From: an uncultured Anaeroplasmataceae bacterium | GTDB lineage: Bacteria; Bacillota_I; Bacilli_A; Acholeplasmatales; Anaeroplasmataceae | Reading direction: 5' to 3' | DNA: 28,712 bases | Assembly: GCA_934229535.1 (NCBI GenBank) | Contig: CAKQDS010000022.1 | Location: forward strand, 1-28,712 | Shown here: in pieces, positions 1 to 6,702 of the stretch | How positions within the stretch are numbered: position 1 is the first letter of the stretch | Layout: the number at the start of each line of letters is the position of its first letter | Translations under genes and position numbers: made by a program | The notes under the pieces: generated by a model | The model's input: only the letters and a program-made list of their open reading frames with translations | Told to the model about the DNA's origin: nothing | Databases searched by the model: none

Positions 1-75
1 CTTGAGGGTCTGTGTAGCAAGAGGCCCTTATAGGGTAGCCGAAAGACCGCATGTTTTACATGCGGATTGTTATTT
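1..75 (+). ncRNA. 3' portion of an unidentified structured RNA
   Basis: This GC-richer stretch stands out from its AT-rich surroundings and has no credible reading frame. It can form several helices: CCGCATG (47-53) with CATGCGG (59-65) around a 5-nt loop, CCC (25-27) with GGG (33-35), and GGTCT (7-11) with AGACC (44-48), the last competing with the first. A rho-independent terminator follows at 111-143. The window edge cuts the 5' part. I could not match it to RNase P RNA, tmRNA, 6S, SRP RNA or a riboswitch class I know. It could also be the untranslated tail of an upstream gene. Confidence 0.3.
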
Positions 76-110
76 TTACAAGAGGATTTTATTAAACTTT
101 ATTAGTTCAT

Positions 111-143
111 AGGCTGCTAGTAGAAATCTATTGGCGGCTTTTT
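111..143 (+). terminator. Rho-independent terminator after the 5' RNA
   Basis: An 11-bp stem pairs 113-123 with 128-138 (three G-T wobbles), has an AAAT loop, and runs directly into five T. It ends transcription coming from before the window. Confidence 0.75.
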
Positions 144-374
144 ATTATGCTTTTACAAGAGAGTAAGTAAGAGTTCTAAATTTTATTGAAAATAATTCAT
201 TTAGTAATAGCTTATTATATAATATTAAAATTTGCAAAAAAGATAATTAAAGCCTTATTCCAAAAAAAATTTAAAAACAAATAAATGGGAATAGAAATCA
301 AAAAAATATGTTATATAATATTATTAACAATTATTGTGATTTAGTATAAATGTCACTATTATAAACGATAAAAA
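144..374. other. AT-rich intergenic region with no gene
   Basis: Between the terminator and the operators of the toxin-antitoxin operon I see no reading frame with a ribosome binding site and no clear promoter or hairpin. A TGTCAC half-site at 351-356 matches the arms of the operators further downstream and may be a third, degenerate operator copy. Confidence 0.5.
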
Positions 375-422
375 GTGTCAAAATGTCACCTTTATAAATA
401 ACAAAAAGTGCCAAAATGACAC
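375..422. promoter_or_regulatory. Two palindromic operators upstream of the MNT/HEPN operon
   Basis: Two 15-bp near-identical palindromes of the form GTGNCAAAATGNCAC lie at 375-389 and 408-422, with centres 33 bp apart (about three helical turns). Half-sites recur at 351-356 and 443-449, the latter inside the promoter spacer. The downstream antitoxin carries an N-terminal helix-turn-helix, so these are probably its autoregulatory sites. That is an inference from position and symmetry. Confidence 0.65.
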
Positions 423-431
423 TAAATATAG

Positions 432-460
432 TTGTACTTTAGGTGTCAATGTGGTAAAAT
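432..460 (+). promoter_or_regulatory. Sigma-A type promoter of the MNT/HEPN operon
   Basis: TTGTAC (432-437) and TAAAAT (455-460) are separated by 17 bp, with a start point expected near 467. Transcription would begin almost at the ribosome binding site AAAGGTGG (467-473). The spacer contains a GTGTCA half-operator, so repressor binding there would block polymerase. Confidence 0.55.
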
Positions 461-478
461 AAACGAAAGGTGGTAAAA

Positions 479-949
479 ATGACGCTAAAACAATTAAGAA
501 AAGAAAAAGGAATTACTCAATCTGAATGCGCAAAACTATTTCAAGTTTCTTTGCGAACATATAAACGATACGAGTCTGATGAAAGCAAAATTAGTCCTCT
601 TAAGTATCAATATTTATTACAACGATTGAGCGAATATGGAGTGATTGATGAAGAACATGGAATATTAACCATAGAGCAAATAAGGATAATATGTAGTAAA
701 ATATTTAAGGATTATTCAGTTGAGTATTGCTATCTATTCGGGTCTTATGCCAAAGGAAAAGCAACAGAAAAAAGTGATGTTGATTTGCTTGTTGCAATGC
801 CAATAGATGGAATGAAGTTTTTTGAACTAATAGAGATATTAAGAGAACAATTAAAGAAGAAAATTGATTTGCTTGATATATCACAATTGGATAATAATCC
901 AACGCTTATACAGGAGATATTAAAGGATGGTATAAAAATTTATGGATAA
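479..949 (+). CDS. mntA: HTH-nucleotidyltransferase antitoxin (MntA-like)
   Basis: This 156-aa protein is a fusion of two domains. Residues 1-55 are an XRE-type helix-turn-helix (ITQSECAKLFQVSLRTYKRYE). Residues 65-156 are a minimal nucleotidyltransferase with the MntA signature GSX10DXD (G88, S89, D100, D102) and a third acidic candidate at D130. In the characterised HepT/MntA systems the nucleotidyltransferase neutralises the HEPN RNase by adding AMP to it. Here it should do the same, and the HTH would let it repress its own operon at the upstream palindromes. I chose ATG 479 because AAAGGTGG sits 5 nt upstream; an in-frame GTG at 470 overlaps that site. It overlaps the HEPN gene by 8 nt. 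MntA proteins are usually not fused to an HTH. Confidence 0.85.
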   Translation: MTLKQLRKEKGITQSECAKLFQVSLRTYKRYESDESKISPLKYQYLLQRLSEYGVIDEEHGILTIEQIRIICSKIFKDYSVEYCYLFGSYAKGKATEKSDVDLLVAMPIDGMKFFELIEILREQLKKKIDLLDISQLDNNPTLIQEILKDGIKIYG

Positions 950-1277
950 CGTTAAAAACGATAAATACTACCTTGAAAAAATTATATCTGATTTGAGGTT
1001 CATAATTGAACACACTAAAGGAAAATTGAAAGATGAGATCGAAAACAACGACTTATTGGTCGACTCTATTATGTTTCGCATTATCCAAATTGCAGAAAAT
1101 AACAGCCGTCTATCAGATGAGTTTAAAAAAGAATATAGCGAAATTCCTTGGGTTGCAATCAAGGGAATGCGCAATAAAATAGTCCATAATTATGGTGTAG
1201 TAAATATGGTTATTGTTTATGATACAGTAATGAGATGGATACCAGAGATGTACGAAAAATTAAAAAGTATACAATGA
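942..1277 (+). CDS. hepT: HEPN-domain RNase toxin (HepT-like)
   Basis: This 111-aa all-helical protein carries the HEPN catalytic signature RX4HXY as R77...H82-N-Y84 (RNKIVHNY), inside the typical context 'PW..I.GMRN..VH.Y' of the HepT (DUF86) family. HepT toxins are ribonucleases held inactive through AMPylation of the motif tyrosine by the partner nucleotidyltransferase; Y84 is the expected target. It overlaps the antitoxin gene by 8 nt, so translation is probably coupled. The antitoxin comes first here, the reverse of the Shewanella hepT-mntA order. The reading frame is complete and ends in TGA. Confidence 0.9.
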   Translation: MDNVKNDKYYLEKIISDLRFIIEHTKGKLKDEIENNDLLVDSIMFRIIQIAENNSRLSDEFKKEYSEIPWVAIKGMRNKIVHNYGVVNMVIVYDTVMRWIPEMYEKLKSIQ

Positions 1278-1362
1278 GATTTTATATAGTTGTCGATACT
1301 CACAAATTCTATTAAAAAATACAAACATTGATGGAAAATAGAAATTAGTTAAAATGTTTTTG

Positions 1363-1402
1363 ATTTATTTCTATTCTTATTATTTAATTTGCTATTCAAC
1401 AA
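1363..1402 (+). repeat. Left copy of a 40-bp direct repeat (possible island boundary)
   Basis: The 40 bases here recur at 9834-9873 in the same orientation with one difference (T1395 versus C9866). The core reads TTCTATTCTTATTATTTAAT. The short string AAATG also recurs at the same distance before both copies. The 8.5 kb between the copies holds accessory genes, so this may be an attachment or target duplication. A dispersed intergenic repeat is the alternative. Confidence 0.6.
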
Positions 1403-1443
1403 AAATACATATTTATAAGTGTATAAGATGAGGTGAGAAAATT

Positions 1444-1806
1444 ATGGCAACAGTAGATCAAACATTAATTCGTTTACAAAAGTCAACATTTCGCTCAAGT
1501 TTTCATTTGACTGATAAAGATAGAAAATATATTTTGGATAAAGGAATAGATATAATTGAGCAGCATGCGGCAGATTTTATTCGTATGCGACTTGCTCCAG
1601 CATTTATACCAAATGATGGTAAGCAAACTCCTATGCGCGGACATCCCGTGTTTATTGCCCAGCATGCTTGTGCCTGCTGTTGCCGTGGCTGTTTGAATAA
1701 ATGGTATCATATTCCTATAGGTCGTGAGCTTACAGAGGATGAACAAAAGCGAATTGTAAAGCTACTAATGGCATGGATTAATAAACAGCTTGGTACAAAT
1801 GAATAG
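1444..1806 (+). CDS. DUF4186 family protein
   Basis: This 120-aa protein has the hallmarks of DUF4186: the central block RLAPAFIPNDGKQTPMRGHP followed by a Cys/His-rich segment (H74, C76, C78, C79, C80, C83) and 'KWH/Y.IP.G..LT..EQ..IV...M.WI..Q'. The function of the family is not established. The clustered His and Cys suggest metal binding, by inference. A good ribosome binding site (GAGGTGAG, 1430-1437) precedes ATG 1444. The middle of the gene is visibly richer in G and C than its neighbours, which suggests recent acquisition. It abuts the acetyltransferase gene and is probably co-transcribed with it. Confidence 0.85.
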   Translation: MATVDQTLIRLQKSTFRSSFHLTDKDRKYILDKGIDIIEQHAADFIRMRLAPAFIPNDGKQTPMRGHPVFIAQHACACCCRGCLNKWYHIPIGRELTEDEQKRIVKLLMAWINKQLGTNE

Positions 1807-1821
1807 ATGGAGGTTAATTAT

Positions 1822-2265
1822 GTGATATACGAAAAAAGAAGTTTAGATGAAAATACAATCAAAGAATTAATTGAGTTATCTAAAGAATGGTCAAAAGAAA
1901 ATATATCATATGGATATATTGTAAATGACGAAAGTGATTTGAAAGAGCCTCTTTTTGTAGCTATAGATAATGATAAAATTGTTGCTTATATTTTTGGTCA
2001 TTTTTATGAAACCAAAAAGAAAACATCGTATATAGAAATTGGAAGTAAATGCTTTGAGATAGATGAAATATATGTTACAAAAGGATGTCGTAATAAAGGA
2101 ATTGGTCAAAAATTATTTGAAATGATTGAAGAATATGTTAAAAATAAATGTGAATATTTGACTTTAGCTACTTCAACAAAGAACTATAAAAAGATTTTGC
2201 ACTTTTATATTGAAGAATTAGGTATGAACTTTCATAGTGCATTTTTAATTAAATCGACTAAATAA
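1822..2265 (+). CDS. GNAT family N-acetyltransferase
   Basis: This protein of about 147 aa has a GNAT fold. The acetyl-CoA binding motif A is recognisable as 'EIDEIYVTKGCRNKGIGQ', with the RxxGxG-type pyrophosphate loop (RNKGIG), followed by helix 'KLFEMIEEYV' and the strand-helix 'YLTLATSTKNYKKILHFYIEELGM' typical of motif B. It transfers an acetyl group from acetyl-CoA to an unknown amine substrate. I prefer GTG 1822 because GGAGG at 1809-1813 lies 8 nt upstream; the in-frame ATG at 1807 overlaps that site and directly follows the previous stop. The likely operon partner is the DUF4186 gene. Confidence 0.85.
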   Translation: MIYEKRSLDENTIKELIELSKEWSKENISYGYIVNDESDLKEPLFVAIDNDKIVAYIFGHFYETKKKTSYIEIGSKCFEIDEIYVTKGCRNKGIGQKLFEMIEEYVKNKCEYLTLATSTKNYKKILHFYIEELGMNFHSAFLIKSTK

Positions 2266-2296
2266 AACTTAAATATATGTAAATTCTTTAATAATA

Positions 2297-2389
2297 TTTC
2301 CGCCATATTATGCAATGGAAGAAGCGATTAATGCTCGTAAAGCTGCTGAAGTGGAATACTTTGGGAAATATAGAAATAATGATAATTAA
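2297..2389 (+). pseudogene. C-terminal remnant of an AP2-domain (homing endonuclease type) protein
   Basis: An open stretch without a proper start encodes 'PPYYAMEEAINARKAAEVEYFGKYR', ending at TAA 2387-2389. The pattern 'EEAI.ARK.AE..YFG.Y' closes AP2 DNA-binding domains of phage-type HNH homing endonucleases. Nothing upstream encodes the rest of the domain, so this is a deletion remnant and not a small gene. There is no ribosome binding site. Confidence 0.5.
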
Positions 2390-2534
2390 TTATATAATAT
2401 TTCTCGAAAGTAATAAAAATTATCATTTTAAATGCCTGTAATTTGATTTTTATATCAATTAAAAAGTAGTAGTAAAATGAGTTGAAAATGGTAAAATATA
2501 AGTATAAGAGTTACAAAAGAGTGGAGTGATTTTT

Positions 2535-3440
2535 ATGGAATTTAAAGAATATCAGCACATCCAAAAACTAGGAGTATTAGAGGTTGATGGAATTCTAAAT
2601 GGTAAATGTTACATTTCATACAAAATTGATGGCACAAACAGTTGTGTGTTCTTAAAAGATGATGGCTCATTAGGCTTTGGTTCAAGACATAAAGAGGTTA
2701 CAAAGGACAGTGACCAAACTGGTTTTGTACCTGGCATATTATCTGATATAAAAACTTATAATAATTTACTAAAATTTTTATGTTTGCATCCTAATTACAT
2801 TGTTTATGGAGAATGGCTAACTGGTGTTTATATTAAACGTTATAAGCAGGAAGCTAAAAAGAAGTTCTATATTTTTGACATCTTTGATTCAAAAACACAA
2901 AAATATATTTCATTTGATGATTATTCAAGTGAACTAGATAATTTTGAGTTATTATATATTCCTTGTCTTGCAATTATTAATAATCCAACAATAGAGGATT
3001 TAAAAGCATTGCTTAAAGACACTGGAAACTATCTAATCACAAGTGGCTTAGGAGAAGGTATTGTTATTAAAAATTATGATTTTATTAATAGTGAAGGCAA
3101 CACTGTTTGGGCTAAAATGTTAACAGAAGATTATTCAATGCAAAAGATGGAATATAGACACAATAATGCTTTACTTGCTGAAAAATATCCTATTGAATAT
3201 CAAATCTCAAAGTTGTTAACAGAAGAACACATTTTTAAGGAATATTCAAAACTAATTGCTGATAAAGGCTCTTGGGAAATCAAATATATGCCAGAATTGC
3301 TTAATCAAGTATTTATAGAGTTTTTCAAAGATAATTGGGAAATCATTCTAAAAAAGTTTAGAAATCCTATTATTGATTTTAAAGCTTTAAGGTCAATTTG
3401 CAATGATAAGGTTAAATTGGTTTTAAATTTTAACAAATAA
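2535..3440 (+). CDS. RNA ligase (nucleotidyltransferase superfamily)
   Basis: This 301-aa protein has the motif series of ATP-dependent RNA ligases (RNA_ligase, PF09414-like). Motif I is K30-I-D-G with the adenylated lysine (YKIDGTNS), motif III YGEWL at 91-95, motif IIIa 'FYIFDIF' at 111-117, motif IV GEGIVIK at 173-179, and motif V 'WAKM' at 192-195. It would join RNA 3'-OH and 5'-phosphate ends, plausibly repairing tRNA or other RNA cut by toxins or phage. The C-terminal 100 residues are helical and unassigned. ATG 2535 is chosen because GGAG (2523-2526) lies 8 nt upstream; GTG 2526 overlaps that site. It stands alone between two operons. Confidence 0.85.
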   Translation: MEFKEYQHIQKLGVLEVDGILNGKCYISYKIDGTNSCVFLKDDGSLGFGSRHKEVTKDSDQTGFVPGILSDIKTYNNLLKFLCLHPNYIVYGEWLTGVYIKRYKQEAKKKFYIFDIFDSKTQKYISFDDYSSELDNFELLYIPCLAIINNPTIEDLKALLKDTGNYLITSGLGEGIVIKNYDFINSEGNTVWAKMLTEDYSMQKMEYRHNNALLAEKYPIEYQISKLLTEEHIFKEYSKLIADKGSWEIKYMPELLNQVFIEFFKDNWEIILKKFRNPIIDFKALRSICNDKVKLVLNFNK

Positions 3441-3444
3441 TCAA

Positions 3445-3654
3445 ATGTTTTCGTGCATTTATTCTCTCTACAAGAACTTTGCTAATGCTTATTTATTATC
3501 ATCTGAATTTTCAACTCTTCTTTCTGGAAGATATGTTGAAATTCGTATGATACCAGATAATTATGAGAAAATTATATTATCAATGGATAGAAATTATATT
3601 AGTTCTTATGATGGTATAAAGTCTTTGAATTTAATTGACTGGTTATTGAATTAA
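3445..3654 (+). CDS. Small hypothetical protein, possibly a gene remnant
   Basis: This 69-aa open frame starts 4 nt after the RNA ligase stop. It has no ribosome binding site and no recognisable domain. The sequence resembles an internal piece of a larger protein ('RYVEIRMIPDNYEKIILSMDRNYISSYDGIKSLNLIDW'). It may be the tail of a decayed gene. It lies just before a terminator, so if it is expressed it depends on ligase transcription. Confidence 0.3.
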   Translation: MFSCIYSLYKNFANAYLLSSEFSTLLSGRYVEIRMIPDNYEKIILSMDRNYISSYDGIKSLNLIDWLLN

Positions 3655-3670
3655 AAATAAATCACAACTA

Positions 3671-3698
3671 AAGGCTGACATTAATCAGCTTTTTTTCT
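3671..3698 (+). terminator. Terminator after the RNA ligase gene
   Basis: A stem of about 8 bp pairs AAGGCTGA (3671-3678) with TCAGCTTT (3685-3692), loops over 6 nt, and is followed by a T-run broken by one C. Confidence 0.7.
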
Positions 3699-3732
3699 TG
3701 TTTTTGATGTTGCTAAATTTTGTCATAAATAT

Positions 3733-3778
3733 AAAACAGGTACATAAAGGTATGCCTTTTAGTACCTGTTTTTTTTAT
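3733..3778 (+). terminator. Long hairpin terminator before the restriction operon
   Basis: Outer arms AAAACAGGTAC (3733-3743) and GTACCTGTTTT (3762-3772) are exact inverse complements. The loop holds a nested AAAGG/CCTTT hairpin. A run of T follows. It insulates the restriction operon from the RNA ligase transcript. Confidence 0.75.
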
Positions 3779-3920
3779 ATATTTCTATCAACATTTTAGC
3801 ATATTTTATAAAAAATTACAATGTTTTGCCATTATTTATCGTTTTTTAATTGATTTTTTGTAATAATTAACAAGCTCTATAAATTTATACCTTTAAGTAC
3901 TTCATCAAGGAGATTTAGAG

Positions 3921-3983
3921 ATGTTTATAATTCAATTTAATAAAATCAATTTTAAATCAATCATTATTGAGGTGAATCAATAA
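3921..3983 (+). CDS. 20-codon upstream ORF coupled to the restriction operon
   Basis: A strong ribosome binding site, AAGGAG at 3907-3912, lies 8 nt before ATG 3921. The frame reads MFIIQFNKINFKSIIIEVNQ and stops with TAA at 3981-3983. That stop overlaps the start of the methylase gene as TAATG. The ribosome binding site of the methylase (GAGGTG, 3969-3974) lies inside this frame. This looks like a translational-coupling or leader ORF that sets expression of the modification genes. There is no evidence that the peptide itself has a function. Confidence 0.4.
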   Translation: MFIIQFNKINFKSIIIEVNQ

Positions 3984-4969
3984 TGTCAAGAGATATCGAT
4001 TCACATAAAATTTATACTGACTACCCTAAAATCCTTGATATTCTTTTATATGATAATACAACTAAAAAAAACATAATATGGGCAACTGACCATTATGCCA
4101 ATAAAGGATTTGGATATTTAATAACAAGTGAAATAAAGCCAAGTCATTTAATTGGAAGAGTTAAAACTATACGTCCTCGAATTGAAAAAAGTAAAACTGA
4201 GCAAATTAAACGAAGTAAAAATAATGCTGAGGTTTTTACACCATCATGGATTGTTAATAAACAAAATAATTTAGCTGATGAGGCTTGGTTTGGTGAGAAA
4301 AATAAATTCAATATTGAAAATGATGATAATACTTGGATAGTAACAAATAGGGTTTATTTTGATGATGAAAAAAAGTGGCAAGATTATGTAAACGATATTC
4401 GTCTTGAGATATGCTGTGGAGAAGCTCCGTATCTTGTTTCAAGATATGATACAGTAAATGGATCAAAAATAATGACTAAAGATAGAGTAGGTTTATTAGA
4501 TAGAAAATTTAGAGTTATTAATAAAAATGTATCTAGTGATGAGGAATGGATTGAATATGCAATAAAAGCAATTAAATCCATATATGGATATGAATTTCAA
4601 GGAGATAATTTGTTTATTGCAAGAGAAAATGTTCTTTTAGATTTTCTAGATTATTATCTAGAAAGATTTAATCGAATGCCTGAAGAAAAATTACTTATGG
4701 AGATTGCAACAATAATAAGCTGGAATTTATGGCAGATGGATGGAATTAAATTAGTAGTACCTTTTTCATGTCATAATGAAAAGCCCAAACCAGTTCAGCT
4801 TAGTTTTTTTGAAGAGGCACGTGATAATGAACCTGAAGCTTGTCTTGGATGTAAGACAAACAATTCTAAAAATCATAATGGTAAACGATGCTACATAATG
4901 GACTGGGAAAAGAATAAGAAGATAAAATTTGTATCTTTAATGTGGAGGAGTGGTGAATATGTTGGATAA
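3983..4969 (+). CDS. Restriction-modification subunit M, methyltransferase-like (first)
   Basis: This 328-aa protein belongs to proteins usually annotated 'restriction endonuclease subunit M'. Visible motifs are EVFTP at 83-87 (like motif X of N6-adenine methylases), LEICCGEAPYL at 141-151 (an SAM-binding motif I-like glycine/acidic loop) and 'YGYEFQGDNLFIAREN' at 201-215. Cysteines near 287-303 (CLGC...C) may form a small zinc site. No NPPY catalytic motif is present, so it probably works together with the next protein. It starts at ATG 3983, overlapping the leader ORF stop, and overlaps the next gene by 11 bp. Confidence 0.7.
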   Translation: MSRDIDSHKIYTDYPKILDILLYDNTTKKNIIWATDHYANKGFGYLITSEIKPSHLIGRVKTIRPRIEKSKTEQIKRSKNNAEVFTPSWIVNKQNNLADEAWFGEKNKFNIENDDNTWIVTNRVYFDDEKKWQDYVNDIRLEICCGEAPYLVSRYDTVNGSKIMTKDRVGLLDRKFRVINKNVSSDEEWIEYAIKAIKSIYGYEFQGDNLFIARENVLLDFLDYYLERFNRMPEEKLLMEIATIISWNLWQMDGIKLVVPFSCHNEKPKPVQLSFFEEARDNEPEACLGCKTNNSKNHNGKRCYIMDWEKNKKIKFVSLMWRSGEYVG

Positions 4970-6701
4970 TGAAAAAAATGATGCATTAAAAGCAGAAGGA
5001 AAATATAAAACAGCTATTGAAGCAGCAAGTGATTATATTGAGAATTTTGACATTTTAGAAACAATTACGAATGTAGGAAATGATGAGGTTTTTACACCAA
5101 GAAAAACCTGTGAAATGATTTTAGATTCACTTCCTGAAGAAGTATGGCATAATCCTAACTACAAATGGTTAAATCCTGCAACAAAAAATGGCGTCTTTGA
5201 AAGAGAAATCGCCCTACGTCTAGATGAAGGATTAAAAGAAATAATTCCTAATACTGAAGAAAGAAGAAAGCACATTTTGCAGAATATGATTTATGCAATT
5301 GGCCAAACTAGATTTACTGCAAATGTTTCAAGAAGAACATTATATTATTGTTCACAAGCTAATAGAAAATGTGATGGTCTTAAGGCTAAGGATGGACATT
5401 ATGTTAATGGCTATGCTATAGGTAATGGAACTTGGTTTAATGATGAAGAAGGAAATATAAAAACTCCTAATACCAATCATACATTTGTTAATGACAAAGG
5501 AAAGCCGATGCCAGAATTTTGTAGTGGTGATGCAAGGAAAAAATATAGTTGCAGTTTTTGTAAAATAAGGGGTGACTCTTTATATAATGATCCAAATCAA
5601 CGTGAAACTTATGCATATGAATTTATTCATATTGATAAGGACAAGCTGTTAGAACATTTACAAGATAGATTCTTCGGAGGTAATAGAAAGATGAAATTTG
5701 ATATTATTGTAGGTAATCCACCATATCAATTTAATGACGGCGGTGGAACTGGAGATAGCAGTAAACCCATATACAATAAATTTATTGAACAAGCAATTTC
5801 TTTAAAGCCTAAGTACATATCAATGATTATTCCATCTCGATGGATGAAAGGTGGCAAAGGATTAGATGATTTCAGAAATGATATGATGAATGACACTCAT
5901 ATTGAATTTTTACACGATTTTGAAAATGCCAAAAAATGCTTTCCTTTAAATACAATTGATGGTGGGGTTTGTTATTTCTTATGGAATTCAAACTATAATG
6001 GACTTTGTAAATATGTTTATGAAAGTAAGGCTGGTTTTGAAGATGTTTCTAATAGATTACTTAACAATGGTGTTACTGGTAATGTTATTCGCGGTTCTAG
6101 GCAAATTCCAATTATAAAAAAAGCCAGTTATGATAAGAAAAACTCATTTTCAAATATTGTTTCAACAAGAAAACCATTTGGAATAAGTACTGATTTATTT
6201 AATGCTCCTGAAAATTATAAAATGTTTGACTTGAGAAATGAGCAATATCCAAATTCATATAAAATTTATGGTGTGAAAGGAAATAAAGGTGGTGCAAAAA
6301 GAGTAGTAGGTTTTGTAAATACATCAGCTCCGTCAGACAATATTGATTCTATAAAAAAATACAAATTATATTTTTCTTATGCTTATTCAACTGATTCGAC
6401 AGTCCCACCAGAAATTATTTTTGGAAGGCCCAATGAAATTGCTACTGAGACTTTCTTGATGATTGGTCCTTTCGAAAATGAAACAATTGCTCAAAATTGT
6501 TTGTCTTACATAAAAACAAAATTTTTTAGATCTTTGTTATATTTTAATCGAATTCAAAAAAATTGTTCTAAAGAAACTTTTAGTTTAATTCCTCTTGTTC
6601 CATTTTCTAAAAAATGGGACGACGAGATGTTATATGAAAAATTTCAATTAACTAATGATGAAATTAATTATATTGAGTCAATGATTAAGGAGATGAAGTA
6701 A
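4959..6701 (+). CDS. Eco57I-like N6-adenine DNA methyltransferase subunit
   Basis: This 580-aa protein has EVFTP at 43-47 (motif X-like), LNPATKNGVF at 71-80 (SAM motif I of the 'DPA.K.G.F..E' type) and the catalytic NPPY at 253-256 in 'FDIIVGNPPYQF', which identifies an amino-methyltransferase acting on adenine. A Cys-rich insertion between motif I and NPPY (C131, C138, C188, C198, C201) may bind zinc. The C-terminal half should hold target recognition. ATG 4959 lies 10 nt after GGAGG (4944-4948); in-frame GTG codons at 4950 and 4953 sit too close. It would protect host DNA from the downstream helicase/nuclease subunit. The frame is intact although the restriction subunit is not. Confidence 0.85.
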   Translation: MLDNEKNDALKAEGKYKTAIEAASDYIENFDILETITNVGNDEVFTPRKTCEMILDSLPEEVWHNPNYKWLNPATKNGVFEREIALRLDEGLKEIIPNTEERRKHILQNMIYAIGQTRFTANVSRRTLYYCSQANRKCDGLKAKDGHYVNGYAIGNGTWFNDEEGNIKTPNTNHTFVNDKGKPMPEFCSGDARKKYSCSFCKIRGDSLYNDPNQRETYAYEFIHIDKDKLLEHLQDRFFGGNRKMKFDIIVGNPPYQFNDGGGTGDSSKPIYNKFIEQAISLKPKYISMIIPSRWMKGGKGLDDFRNDMMNDTHIEFLHDFENAKKCFPLNTIDGGVCYFLWNSNYNGLCKYVYESKAGFEDVSNRLLNNGVTGNVIRGSRQIPIIKKASYDKKNSFSNIVSTRKPFGISTDLFNAPENYKMFDLRNEQYPNSYKIYGVKGNKGGAKRVVGFVNTSAPSDNIDSIKKYKLYFSYAYSTDSTVPPEIIFGRPNEIATETFLMIGPFENETIAQNCLSYIKTKFFRSLLYFNRIQKNCSKETFSLIPLVPFSKKWDDEMLYEKFQLTNDEINYIESMIKEMK

Positions 6702-6702
6702 T

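Noticed and set aside
375..455. CRISPR-like short repeats
   Set aside because: There are only two full palindromic copies with an 18-bp gap and no array or cas genes. Operators of the adjacent HTH antitoxin explain them.
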